A stretch of DNA of 64,000 nt from CAVTRI01 sp963737075 (GTDB taxonomy: Bacteria > Actinomycetota > Acidimicrobiia > Acidimicrobiales > Palsa-688). Made by a program: the position numbers and the translations under genes. Below are positions 8,226 to 15,930 of this stretch, piece after piece. Under the pieces are notes generated by a model. The model ran no database searches. It had not been told where the DNA came from and worked only from the letters and a program-made list of their open reading frames with translations. The stretch spans positions 2,542,001-2,606,000 of the forward strand of contig CAVTRI010000002.1 in the NCBI GenBank assembly GCA_963737075.1, given 5' to 3'. How positions within the stretch are numbered: the stretch's first letter is position 1; the number at the start of each line of letters is the position of its first letter.

Positions 8226-9302
8226 ATGGAACGCCTGGGCATCGTCGGCCTCCCCAACGCCGGCAAGTCGAGCCTGTTCAACGCCCTCACCGGCGGATCG
8301 GCGTCCGTCGCCGCCCACCCGTTCTCCACCACCGAGACCAACGTCGGTGTCGCCCAGGTGCCCGACAGCCGGCTGGATCGGCTGGCCGTCATGAGTGCGA
8401 GCCGCAAGGTGGTGCATGCGACCGTCGAGTTCGTCGACATCGCCGGACTGGTGGCCGGCTCCTCGACCGGGGAGGGTCTCGGCAATCGGTTCCTCGCCGG
8501 TATCCGTGAGGCGGACGCCATTTGCCTGGTGCTACGCGCGTTCCCCGACGACAACGTCTCCGGTGGCACCGATCCGGTCGACGACCTCGCCGTGCTGGAG
8601 CTCGAGCTGGTGCTCGCAGACGCGGCGACGGTGGACACCCAACTCGACAAACGGCGCAAGGCGGCGCGGGCTGACAAGTCCCTCCAGCCCGAAGTCGACG
8701 CCCTGGAGCGCGCCCTGGCGGAGCTCCAAGCCGGCACGCCGGTGTACCGTTCGGCGCTCGACGCCGAGGAGCGAGGCCGGTTGCGGCCATTTTTCCTGCT
8801 GACCAACAAGCCGGTGCTGGCCGTCGTCAACCTCGGCGAAGACCAGCTTGCTGACGCCGACGACGTCGTCAAGCCGGTGGCCGATGAGCTCGCAGGCCAT
8901 GGAGACGTACTCGGCGCCAGCGTCAAGCTCGAAGCCGAGGCGGCTCAGCTCGATCCGGCGGAACGGGCCGAGCTGCTCGAAGGGCTGGGCCTCGGGGAGG
9001 GCGCCCTCCCGCGGGTGGCACGCGCCGCTTACCACCTGCTCGGGCGGCGGACGTTTTTCACCACCGGCGACAAGGAGAGCCGGGCGTGGACATTCCGGGC
9101 CGGGGCACGGGCGCCGGAGTGCGCAGGAGTGATCCACTCGGATATGCAACGGGGCTTCATCCGGGCGGAGGTGATCCGCTGGGACGAGCTGCTCGGGCTG
9201 GGTTCGTGGACCAAGGCCAAGGAGGCGGGCAAGCTGCGGGTCGAAGGCAAGGAGTACGAGGTCATCGACGGCGACGTGCTCGAGATCCGTTTCAACGTCT
9301 GA
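8226..9302 (+). CDS. ychF: Redox-regulated P-loop NTPase YchF/OLA1
   Basis: Universal Obg-related NTPase of 358 residues that associates with the ribosome and prefers ATP to GTP. It begins with the P-loop GLPNAGKSS (residues 8-16), followed by the G2/G3 regions STTETNVG and FVDIAGLV. In place of the GTP-specific NKxD it has VVNLGED, matching the NxxE of YchF. The C-terminal TGS domain contains FFTTGDKESRAWTF and ends in DGDVLEIRFNV, the family's hallmark end. The ATG at 8226 begins exactly at the conserved N-terminus. Confidence 0.97.
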   Translation: MERLGIVGLPNAGKSSLFNALTGGSASVAAHPFSTTETNVGVAQVPDSRLDRLAVMSASRKVVHATVEFVDIAGLVAGSSTGEGLGNRFLAGIREADAICLVLRAFPDDNVSGGTDPVDDLAVLELELVLADAATVDTQLDKRRKAARADKSLQPEVDALERALAELQAGTPVYRSALDAEERGRLRPFFLLTNKPVLAVVNLGEDQLADADDVVKPVADELAGHGDVLGASVKLEAEAAQLDPAERAELLEGLGLGEGALPRVARAAYHLLGRRTFFTTGDKESRAWTFRAGARAPECAGVIHSDMQRGFIRAEVIRWDELLGLGSWTKAKEAGKLRVEGKEYEVIDGDVLEIRFNV

Positions 9303-9307
9303 TCGCT

Positions 9308-9625
9308 ATGGCGTGGCTCATCCGCGACGAGGAAGTCCTCGCAGCCCTCGACCTCGGCCACGACCGCCGCATCGATGCCAGTCCCGAGGGGGCCCAGGTA
9401 CTGCGGCGCCCCCCGATCGTCCACACGCTTCGCTGCCCGTCGGGTGTCGACGTCGCCTGGTGCGTCGAGACGCCTGAAGGCTTCGAGGTCCGCCATCTGA
9501 GCGTGCTCGCCCGCCACCGGATCGCGTTGCCGCGACCGAGGTGCCCGGTGGTGGTTGTTGCCGGCCCGGGCGCGTTCGAACGGTGGAAGCTGCGGGTGGG
9601 CGACAGCCTCACAGTCCGGGAGTGA
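9308..9625 (+). CDS. DUF192-like small protein
   Basis: Predicted 105-residue protein. The pattern is AWLIRDEEVLAAL at the N-terminus, VHTLRCPSGVDVAWC in the middle and GPGAFERWKLRVGDSLTV at the end. It resembles the actinobacterial DUF192 fold (VHTLGMRFPIDVAF and AGAFERWGLRPGD in better-conserved members). No catalytic residues are known for the family. It starts 5 nt after ychF ends, so it is probably its operon partner. Its stop codon (TGA 9623-9625) is the first part of the repeated micro-ORF cassette that continues to rsmI. Function unknown. Confidence 0.7.
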   Translation: MAWLIRDEEVLAALDLGHDRRIDASPEGAQVLRRPPIVHTLRCPSGVDVAWCVETPEGFEVRHLSVLARHRIALPRPRCPVVVVAGPGAFERWKLRVGDSLTVRE

Positions 9626-9690
9626 GCGACCTCGGGAGCGAACCGTTGACCACAGGCTCGGGCACGCTCCCTCGGAGCGTGCCCGAGTGA
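9622..9690 (+). repeat. Coupled micro-ORF/hairpin cassette, copy A
   Basis: Begins GTGAGCGACCTCGGGAGCGA, shared with copies at 55301 and 60992. The GTG at 9622 overlaps the stop of the preceding gene, opens a 22-codon frame starting VSDLGSEP, and ends at TGA 9688-9690, overlapping the GTG start of rsmI. The second half is a perfect 14-bp hairpin (stem CTCGGGCACGCTCC 9657-9670, CTC loop, complementary arm 9674-9687) whose last paired base is the first base of the rsmI start codon. The flanks GTGAGC (9622 and 9687) look like a duplicated target. It could regulate rsmI initiation, encode a leader peptide, or be a palindromic insertion that preserves coupling. Confidence 0.6.
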
Positions 9691-10550
9691 GCACGGGCTC
9701 GAGCGGGCAGCCGGGCGGCGGGGCGATCGTGATCGTCGGGACGCCGATCGGCAACCTCGGCGACCTTTCTCCCCGTGCGGTCGACGCCCTCGCCACGGCC
9801 GGCGTCATCTGTTGCGAGGACACCCGCCACACCCGCAAGCTGCTCAGCGCGGCGGGGATTCCCGCACCTCGCCTGATCGCCATGCATCAACACAACGAGG
9901 CTGCCGCGGCGGCCACCGCGGTCGGCCTCGCCGCCCAGGGAGCGAAGGTGGCCGTCGTCAGCGACGCCGGGATGCCCGGTATCTCCGACCCGGGGGCCCG
10001 GGTGGTCGCCGGCGCCCTCGCAGCAGGCGTGCCCGTGCGCGTCGTGCCCGGGCCGTCGGCGGTCCTGGCCGCCCTGGTCGCGTCGGGCCTGTCCGCAGAA
10101 GGCTTCTGTTTCGAGGGTTTCCTGCCCCGCAAGGCCGGGGAACGAGCGGCCAGGCTGGCCGCCATAGCCGCCGAGCCGCGCACGACGGTGCTCTTCGAGT
10201 CTCCGCGCCGGGTGGGTAGCACGCTGGCCGCCCTGGTTGGCGCGTGTGGCGCCGACCGGGCCGCCGCGGTGGGGCGGGAGCTGACGAAGCTGCACGAAGA
10301 GGTCCGGCGGGGCACGCTCGCCGAGCTGGCGTCGTGGGCGGCGACCGAGCAGCCGCCGGGGGAGTGGGTGATCGTCATCGCCGGGGCGACTGATAACGCA
10401 AGCGACAAACAACCGTCGGATGACGCCATCCGGGAAGCGCTGCGGGTGCGCCTGGCTGGCGGCGCCCGTCGCCGCGAGGCGGTGGACGCGGTGACCGAGG
10501 CGACGGGCGCCAGCCGGCGCCGCGTCTATCAGCTGGCGCTGGAGCTCTGA
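9687..10550 (+). CDS. rsmI: 16S rRNA (cytidine1402-2'-O)-methyltransferase
   Basis: SAM-dependent methyltransferase that modifies C1402 in the decoding centre of 16S rRNA. Family blocks are all present: VGTPIGNLGDLSPRA at residues 14-29, CCEDTRHTRKLL, VSDAGMPGISDPGARVV, VVPGPSAVLAAL, GFLPRK, FESPRRV and GRELTKLHEEVRRG. Length of 287 residues is normal. The GTG at 9687 is chosen because it overlaps the cassette's TGA and precedes the conserved block by only about 12 residues. The hairpin of cassette A ends on the first base of this codon, leaving no exposed Shine-Dalgarno site, so initiation may depend on coupling. Confidence 0.95.
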   Translation: MSTGSSGQPGGGAIVIVGTPIGNLGDLSPRAVDALATAGVICCEDTRHTRKLLSAAGIPAPRLIAMHQHNEAAAAATAVGLAAQGAKVAVVSDAGMPGISDPGARVVAGALAAGVPVRVVPGPSAVLAALVASGLSAEGFCFEGFLPRKAGERAARLAAIAAEPRTTVLFESPRRVGSTLAALVGACGADRAAAVGRELTKLHEEVRRGTLAELASWAATEQPPGEWVIVIAGATDNASDKQPSDDAIREALRVRLAGGARRREAVDAVTEATGASRRRVYQLALEL

Positions 10551-11014
10551 TCCGCGGGCTGCGTGATGGTCGGCTCGACCACCACGTCGCTTCTGAGGCT
10601 GTTGGCGACGAAGCATTCCCGATGGGCCACTTCCACGAGACGCCGCACCTTTGCCTCGGCCGCTGGCGCGCCGAGAGCGATCCGCGGGCGGAGCCGTATC
10701 CGGGTGATGCCGATCGGTGCGTCGCGCTCGGGCATTTCTCCGATGGCTTCGTCTTCATAGCCCACCACGTCGATCCGGGCCCGGGCCGCCACGGCGAGGA
10801 ACGACAGCAGCTGGCAGGACGCCGCCGCCAGCACCACCAGCTGTTCGGGGTTCAGCAGGGTCGGGTCGCCGCGAAAGTGGGGGTCCGACGACAGCTCGAG
10901 CGCCACCGCCGCCGGCGGCGCATCGCCGGCGTGCGCCCGGGAGTAGCCCTCGTAGCCGGCCGCGGTCGACCCCGACCACGAGCAGCGAGCGTTGTAGCGG
11001 TGCACTTCGGTCAC
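10529..11014 (-). CDS. OsmC/Ohr-family protein
   Basis: A 161-residue protein of the OsmC fold, thiol-dependent peroxidases acting on organic hydroperoxides. The two conserved cysteines are in LAAASCQLLSFLA and VAHRECFVANS. The N-terminus (HRYNARCSWSG) and NPEQLVVLAAASC also match OsmC-like proteins. The GTG start overlaps the stop of thpR by four bases, so the two are a coupled pair. The 3' end runs 22 nt into the 3' end of rsmI on the opposite strand. Confidence 0.86.
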   Translation of the reverse strand: MTEVHRYNARCSWSGSTAAGYEGYSRAHAGDAPPAAVALELSSDPHFRGDPTLLNPEQLVVLAAASCQLLSFLAVAARARIDVVGYEDEAIGEMPERDAPIGITRIRLRPRIALGAPAAEAKVRRLVEVAHRECFVANSLRSDVVVEPTITQPADQSSSAS

Positions 11015-11532
11015 GTGCTGTCCTCCAGTGTGGTGAACACGACATCGTAGGTGGGGCCGTCGGGTCCCAGCCGGCTGCTGACGAGCGTTACCCCGGTGAC
11101 GTCCCATGCGCCTTGCACTGCCTGGCCGGCGGCCTTCGTGGGCACCGGGCGCCCGCCCCGGCCTCGGGCCACCGTGAGGTGCCCGACAAACGGCCGGTCT
11201 TCCGGAGGACGGCCCCACCACCGGGTCGCATCTACCACGGCCGTCCCCAGTTCGTCGAGGCCCGCCACCGGCACGGCGAGCACCGACCGGCCGAGCCGAA
11301 CAGTCGACGGTCCCAGCACCGCGCGGCACGGCAGGCGCCTGGCGACGGCATGCTGCAGGGCGTCGCACACCGCCGGGACATCGTCGGTCTCGACGTTGCC
11401 GAAGAAGCGCAGTGTCGCGTGGCAGCGCTCGGGCGGGGTCCAGCGTAAGTCCGGGTACCCCGGGCGGGTGAGGCCCGACAGCGCGTCGAGCGCCTCCTGC
11501 GAGGGCCAGACCGCTACGAACATCCGGGCCAT
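11011..11532 (-). CDS. thpR: RNA 2',3'-cyclic phosphodiesterase
   Basis: 2H phosphoesterase of 173 residues that opens 2',3'-cyclic phosphates on RNA ends (formerly 2'-5' RNA ligase). The two catalytic motifs are CHATLRFFG (about residues 37-45) and GHLTVARG (about residues 118-125). The start MARMFVAVWP matches the family's N-terminus (RLFVAV). It is first in a two-gene unit with the OsmC gene and is divergent from the MFS exporter, so the intergenic MerR-type promoter lies just upstream of it. Confidence 0.88.
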   Translation of the reverse strand: MARMFVAVWPSQEALDALSGLTRPGYPDLRWTPPERCHATLRFFGNVETDDVPAVCDALQHAVARRLPCRAVLGPSTVRLGRSVLAVPVAGLDELGTAVVDATRWWGRPPEDRPFVGHLTVARGRGGRPVPTKAAGQAVQGAWDVTGVTLVSSRLGPDGPTYDVVFTTLEDST

Positions 11533-11554
11533 CGAAAAATCCTACGAACACGGC

Positions 11555-11585
11555 TTGACTCTCCTGTCGCGGGAGGTCCGACGCT
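11555..11585 (+). promoter_or_regulatory. MerR-type promoter of the MFS exporter gene
   Basis: A -35 TTGACT (11555-11560) is separated by 19 nt from a weak -10 GACGCT (11580-11585). The overlong spacer holds the dyad TCTCC-N6-GGGAGG. Nineteen-base spacers with a dyad are the hallmark of promoters that MerR proteins activate by DNA distortion. The A of the gene's ATG lies 7 nt after the -10 box, so the mRNA should be leaderless. The same layout occurs at 13049-13079. Confidence 0.7.
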
Positions 11586-11591
11586 CGGTGC

Positions 11592-13040
11592 ATGAGCACC
11601 GTCACTGCGCTGGAGCGCACCTCCAACCGGCCCGCAGATCGCCTGGCCACCAGGCGCCTGGGCGAGTGGGCGGCGCTCGCCGTCCTCATGTGCGGGACAT
11701 TCATGTACGTCCTCGACTTCTTCGTGGTGAATGTGGCCATGCCGTCGATCGAGCACGGCCTGCACGCCAGCGCCGCCGACATCGAGTGGGTGGTCGCCGG
11801 GTACGGGCTGACCGTCGCTGCATTCCTGGTGCTGGGCGGACGCCTCGGTGACGTGGCCGGCCGACGCCGGATCTTCGCCGTCGGGCTGGCGCTGTTCGTC
11901 ATCACTTCAGCCGCGTGTGCCCTGTCGCCCACCGCCGCCTTCCTGGTGATCGCCCGTCTGGCCCAGGGGCTCGGAGCCGGCCTGATGGCCCCGAACATCC
12001 TGTCCATCATGGGCGTCGTCTACACCGAGGAACGCCGGGTCCGCGCCATCAGCATCTACGGCATGGTGATGGGCCTCGCCGCGGTGTCGGGGCAGCTGAT
12101 CGGCGGATTGCTCATCCGGTTCGACGTCGCCGGTCTCGGCTGGCGCACGGTGTTCTGGGTCAACGTCCCGATCGGCCTGGTGGCGCTGGCGATGTGCCGC
12201 AGCTGGGTCCCTGAGTCCCGGGCTCCTGGCGAGGGCCGCGGCCTGGACGTGGCAGGCGCGTTCCTCTTGAGCGCCGGCCTGATCGCCGTTGTCCTGCCGC
12301 TGGTGACGGGTCGCGACGAAGGCTGGCCCGCCTGGTCGTGGGCCTGCCTGGGGGTGGCACCGTTGCTGCTCGCCGGTTTTGCCGCCCACCAGCGTTGGCA
12401 CGCGAGCCGCGGTGGGAGGCCGCTCCTTGATCCGAACATCTTCTCGGTGCGGGCGTTCCGAGCCGGGCTCATCACCCAGGTCGTCTTCTGGTGCCAGCAG
12501 GCGGCTTCGTACCTCGTCCTCGCGTTGTACCTGCAGCAGGGACGAGGACTGTCGCCGCTCGCCTCCGGTGCTGTGTTCAGCGCACTGGCTGCCGGATATC
12601 TGGTGATGTCGGTACGGGCTCCGGCTCTGACCGTTCGCTTCGGCCGCCGGGTGATCACGGTGGGCGCCGTCGTCGCCGCCGCCGGCAACGGGCTGCTGTG
12701 GGCGGCGGTCGCGCAATCGGGTACGGGCGGGGCGCTCGGATGGCTCCTCCCGGGGCTGTTTCTCGTCGGCGCCGGCCAGGGGCTCTGCATCACGCCGCTG
12801 ACCACGACGGTGCTGTCGCACGCAAACCCCGTCTCCGCCGGCGCCGTGTCGGGAGCGCTGTCCACGATGCAGCAGGTGGGCAACGCGGTCGGGGTGTCGG
12901 TCATCGGCGTACTGTTCTTCGACGCCGTGACCCACGGCTATGGCGTGGCGTTCGAGCGCAGCCTCGTGGGAATGCTCATCCTGCTCGTCGGTGTCGCCGT
13001 CCTCACCCGGCTCCTGCCGAAGCGGACGGTGCAGTCATGA
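11592..13040 (+). CDS. MFS drug efflux transporter, DHA2 (EmrB/QacA) type
   Basis: Inner-membrane proton-driven exporter of 482 residues with about 14 hydrophobic segments. The first helix begins near residue 30 (ALAVLMCGTFMYVLDFFVVNVAMPSI), and motif A is GGRLGDVAGRRRIF after helix 2. LAQGLGAGLMAPNILSIM and the conserved VPIGLVALAM block fit DHA2 drug exporters. A MerR/BmrR-like regulator follows immediately with the same operator, so expression is probably induced by a transported or structurally similar compound. Substrate is unknown; a lipophilic cation or antibiotic is likely by analogy with BmrR and TipA systems. Confidence 0.93.
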   Translation: MSTVTALERTSNRPADRLATRRLGEWAALAVLMCGTFMYVLDFFVVNVAMPSIEHGLHASAADIEWVVAGYGLTVAAFLVLGGRLGDVAGRRRIFAVGLALFVITSAACALSPTAAFLVIARLAQGLGAGLMAPNILSIMGVVYTEERRVRAISIYGMVMGLAAVSGQLIGGLLIRFDVAGLGWRTVFWVNVPIGLVALAMCRSWVPESRAPGEGRGLDVAGAFLLSAGLIAVVLPLVTGRDEGWPAWSWACLGVAPLLLAGFAAHQRWHASRGGRPLLDPNIFSVRAFRAGLITQVVFWCQQAASYLVLALYLQQGRGLSPLASGAVFSALAAGYLVMSVRAPALTVRFGRRVITVGAVVAAAGNGLLWAAVAQSGTGGALGWLLPGLFLVGAGQGLCITPLTTTVLSHANPVSAGAVSGALSTMQQVGNAVGVSVIGVLFFDAVTHGYGVAFERSLVGMLILLVGVAVLTRLLPKRTVQS

Positions 13041-13048
13041 ACCGGCGC

Positions 13049-13079
13049 TTGACTCTCCCGCTGGGGGAGGGTTGATACT
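13049..13079 (+). promoter_or_regulatory. MerR-type autoregulatory promoter of the merR-family gene
   Basis: TTGACT (13049-13054), a 19-nt spacer containing TCTCC-N6-GGGAGG, then GATACT (13074-13079). The ATG of the regulator follows after 6 nt, so translation should be leaderless. The operator half-sites are identical to those in front of the exporter at 11555, which implies that the regulator controls both genes. Confidence 0.74.
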
Positions 13080-13085
13080 CGTGCC

Positions 13086-13907
13086 ATGCAAGTACGGCTC
13101 TCCATCGGTGACTTCTCCCGGATGACGCATCTCAGCGTCAAAGCCCTGCGCCACTACCACGACGTGGGACTCCTCGAGCCGGTCGACGTGGACCACATGA
13201 CCGGCTACCGGTACTACGAGCCTGGTCAGGTCCCGGTCGCGCAGGTCATCCGGCGCTTCCGGGACCTTGGTATGCCGCTCGATCAGGTGAAGGCAGTGCT
13301 GGAGGCTCCGGACGTCTCGACCCGCAACAAGGAGATCATGGCCCACCTCGATCGCATGCAAGCCGAACTGGAGCGGACGCAGGCGACCGTCGCCGGCCTG
13401 CAGGCCCTGCTCGAAGGGCCGCCACCCCGGCTGCCGGTGACGTTCCGGACCATCCCGCTAGCCGACGCGGTCGCCGTCCGCCAGGTGGTGGATGCGGAGG
13501 ACTTCGCCCCGTGGTGGATGGGGGTATTCGACGAATTGTACCGGGCGGTCGCCGCCGCCGGCCTCGAACCGGCAGGCCCCGGAGGCGCGCTGTACCCAGG
13601 GGAGTTCTTTGAGCTGGACCGGGCGGAGGTCACCGCGTTCGTACCCGTCCCATCAGCGCCCGGCTCGGTTTCGGGACGGGTCGAGCCCCTACGCATTCCC
13701 GCTGTCGAAGCGGCGATTGCCTTACACGAAGGGCCACTCGACGATCTGGACCAGACCTACGGTGCGCTCGGTACGGTCGTTTCGGAGCGAGCCGTCGGCG
13801 TGGACGGGCCGATCCGGGAGTACTACGTGGTCAGCTTTCAGGAAACCGACGACCAGAGCCGGCATCGCACCGAGGTGTGCTGGCCGGTGTTCCAGACGGG
13901 CTCGTAG
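13086..13907 (+). CDS. MerR-family regulator with GyrI-like effector domain (BmrR/TipA type)
   Basis: The N-terminal winged helix (residues 4-73) starts LSIGDFSRMTHLSVKALRHYHDVGLL and carries the family's GYRYY element. A coiled coil at about residues 75-115 (EIMAHLDRMQAELERTQA) is followed by a GyrI-like small-molecule-binding domain to residue 273, with TYGALGTVVSERAVGVDGPIREYYV near its end. These proteins bind drugs through the C-terminal domain and twist the promoter to activate an exporter. The gene lies 45 nt after the MFS gene on the same strand but has its own promoter. Confidence 0.93.
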   Translation: MQVRLSIGDFSRMTHLSVKALRHYHDVGLLEPVDVDHMTGYRYYEPGQVPVAQVIRRFRDLGMPLDQVKAVLEAPDVSTRNKEIMAHLDRMQAELERTQATVAGLQALLEGPPPRLPVTFRTIPLADAVAVRQVVDAEDFAPWWMGVFDELYRAVAAAGLEPAGPGGALYPGEFFELDRAEVTAFVPVPSAPGSVSGRVEPLRIPAVEAAIALHEGPLDDLDQTYGALGTVVSERAVGVDGPIREYYVVSFQETDDQSRHRTEVCWPVFQTGS

Positions 13908-13918
13908 CCACACGCGCG

Positions 13919-13945
13919 AGTGGGCCGCCTGCGAAGCGACCCACT
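13919..13945. terminator. Hairpin between convergent genes
   Basis: AGTGGG (13919-13924) pairs with CCCACT (13940-13945), extended inward by CGC/GCG with one mismatch. It lies between the merR stop and the amidohydrolase stop and overlaps the latter by two bases. No U-tract follows on either strand, so a terminator role in both directions is only suggested by position. Confidence 0.35.
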
Positions 13946-15119
13946 AGAGCCGGTACAGCTTGGCGGCGTTGCCGCCCATCACCTTGCGCTGCGTCTCGGG
14001 CCGCAACGTGGCCATCTTCTCGGCGATGAGGTCGAGCGGCTTCGGGTGCAGGCAGGTGGGATGCGGGAAATCGGTCTCGAACATGATGTTGTCCTCACCC
14101 ACCGTGTCGATGAGATGCTGCAGGTCGCCGTGGCCCTTCTCGAACCAGAAGGTGGCGTACCAGTTGTCGCGGAAGTACTGGGACGGGAGCTTCTGCAGCT
14201 TGTGGAACCACTCGGGGGCGTTCTCCTCCAGCTCGTAGTCCATCGCTTCGAGCATGAACGGCACCCAGCCGATGCCACTCTCCACCGACACCATCTTGAG
14301 GTTCGGGTGCCGGTCGAACATCCCCGAGTAGGCGCTGTTCAGCAGCACTCGAGAATTATTTTGAAACAGCGACGCCCCACCGATGGCCGGCTTCACGTAG
14401 TCGTCCTGGCTGGGCCAGAACGTGGTGCCGTAGTAGACGAGCGATGTCTGGCTGGCGCCGATGTGGAAGTGCACGGGCAGCTCGAGGCCGGCGCAGACCT
14501 CCCAGAAGGGGTCCCACGCCCGGTCGCCGAGATCCGGCGAGCCCGAGTCCTGCGGATCGGCAGTCATGTTGACACCCCGGTAGCCCATCTCGGCGCAGCG
14601 CTGGGCCTCATGCACGCAGGCCTGGATGTCCCACGCGGGCATGATGGGCATGGGCAGGAGCCGGTTGCCGGACTCCTGCTGCACCTCGGCCATGGCGTCG
14701 TTGTACAGCTCGACGCACAGCTGAACGACCACCCTGTCGTTGACCGTGTTCACCAGGTTCTGGCCGCCGATACCGATGGAGTTGGGGTACAGCACCTGGG
14801 CGTGGATGCCAAGCTCGTCCAGGAGCTCGAGCCGCTCCTTGGGATCCCACGCCGCCCGGTGCACGTCGCGGATTCCCCATCCCCCGCCCTGGGAGTCGTG
14901 GAAGGGATGTTTGTTGCCGTCGTGGTCGATCGTGCCGCCGGAGCCGGCCTTGCCGAACGTCTTGCCCTCGATGACCCACATCTCCATCCCGTCGATCCGC
15001 TCGACGTGTGGCACCTTGTCCTCGTACCCCTTGGGAGCCCGCTCGGTAAACAGGTCGTGGCGTTCCGTCATGTGCGAGTCCGCGTCGATGACACGGACAT
15101 CTTCGGCCAGCTGCGCCAT
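13944..15119 (-). CDS. Amidohydrolase-2 (PF04909) family metal-dependent hydrolase
   Basis: TIM-barrel hydrolase/decarboxylase of 391 residues. VIDADSHMTER at the N-terminus gives the first metal-binding positions, HFHIGAS lies in mid-protein, and the C-terminal FETDFPHPTC supplies the conserved Asp. WGIRDVHRAAWDPKERLELLDELGI and MPIMPAWDIQACVHEAQRCAEMGYRGVNM resemble actinobacterial members annotated as 2,3-dihydroxybenzoate or ACMS-type decarboxylase relatives. The ATG at 15119 is preceded by GGAGAGGAG, a strong ribosome site, so longer frames are rejected. It is divergent from a GntR regulator that may control it. Substrate unknown. Confidence 0.9.
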   Translation of the reverse strand: MAQLAEDVRVIDADSHMTERHDLFTERAPKGYEDKVPHVERIDGMEMWVIEGKTFGKAGSGGTIDHDGNKHPFHDSQGGGWGIRDVHRAAWDPKERLELLDELGIHAQVLYPNSIGIGGQNLVNTVNDRVVVQLCVELYNDAMAEVQQESGNRLLPMPIMPAWDIQACVHEAQRCAEMGYRGVNMTADPQDSGSPDLGDRAWDPFWEVCAGLELPVHFHIGASQTSLVYYGTTFWPSQDDYVKPAIGGASLFQNNSRVLLNSAYSGMFDRHPNLKMVSVESGIGWVPFMLEAMDYELEENAPEWFHKLQKLPSQYFRDNWYATFWFEKGHGDLQHLIDTVGEDNIMFETDFPHPTCLHPKPLDLIAEKMATLRPETQRKVMGGNAAKLYRL

Positions 15120-15180
15120 CCGTTCTCCTCTCCGAGCAGTGCCGGTCAAGCCCTACCGTAATGCCACGTCGCCCGTTCCG

Positions 15181-15200
15181 CAATTTTTGATCTAAAATTG
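15181..15200. promoter_or_regulatory. Palindromic operator over the gntR promoter
   Basis: CAATTTT (15181-15187) and AAAATTG (15194-15200) form perfect 7-bp arms around six bases. The right arm overlaps TAAAAT (15193-15198), a good -10 for the gntR gene. AT-rich in a GC-rich genome and placed between divergent genes, it is a likely GntR binding site for autoregulation and perhaps control of the amidohydrolase. Confidence 0.55.
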
Positions 15201-15209
15201 TTGATCGTC

Positions 15210-15926
15210 ATGCGGGGGGCTGCCAACATGTCGGTCGTGGCCCCACCCGCGCTGAGGCGAGCCAAGACGAGCCGTGCCGTCGTCGAGTACGTGCAACGGG
15301 AGATCTTCGAGGGTCACCTCCGGCCGGGGGATCGCATCGACGTCGAGCTGATCGGCGCCCGGCTCGGTGTCAGCCCCACGCCCGTTCGAGAGGCCCTCGT
15401 GCTCCTCGAACGCGACGGCGTGATCTCCACCCGCGTGCATCGCGCCGCCTTCGTCGAGCACTTCGACGCTCGCACGCTTCGAGCCGACTTCCACGTGCTC
15501 GGCCTCTTGAGCGGGGTGGCCGCCGCTCGGGTGGCCAAGGACCATAACCCGTTCGTCATAGCCGAACTCCAACGTCTTCTCCAGGAACTCGAGGAGACAC
15601 CGCCGGAGGCACGCGGGAGACAACAGGAGCTCATCACCGACATTCTCCGCGTCCAGCACCGAGCGGGAGCGACCCCGCGGCTGCGGGCGGAGCTCCGAGG
15701 GTTCAGCGGCTTCCTCGAGTGGGCCGCCCGGATGAGCGACCGGCGCAGCCATGAGGACGTCGTCCAGGCGCAGGGCCAAGTCATCGACGCCATCGTCGCC
15801 GGCAATGAGCGGCGGGCGTCACAGTGCCGCCTGGCGGATGCCCGGGCCGTCGCCGAAGAGGTCATACGCGAGTTGCTCCGACGAGGGGTACTGCCCGACG
15901 ACGGCGCCGCACGCGCCGCGAGCTGA
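15210..15926 (+). CDS. GntR-family transcriptional regulator (FadR-like)
   Basis: The winged helix (about residues 20-80) contains AVVEYVQREIFEGHLRPGDRID and GVSPTPVREALVLLERDGVI, the classic GntR signature. A helical C-terminal part of about 140 residues fits a degenerate FCD ligand domain. The ATG at 15210 is used because the -10 box TAAAAT at 15193-15198 excludes earlier TTG starts; the transcript would have at most a few leader bases. The 7-bp palindrome overlapping the promoter suggests autorepression. It is followed after 4 nt by an epimerase-like gene, and the amidohydrolase is divergent, so the three may form one catabolic module. Confidence 0.88.
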   Translation: MRGAANMSVVAPPALRRAKTSRAVVEYVQREIFEGHLRPGDRIDVELIGARLGVSPTPVREALVLLERDGVISTRVHRAAFVEHFDARTLRADFHVLGLLSGVAAARVAKDHNPFVIAELQRLLQELEETPPEARGRQQELITDILRVQHRAGATPRLRAELRGFSGFLEWAARMSDRRSHEDVVQAQGQVIDAIVAGNERRASQCRLADARAVAEEVIRELLRRGVLPDDGAARAAS

Positions 15927-15930
15927 CGTC

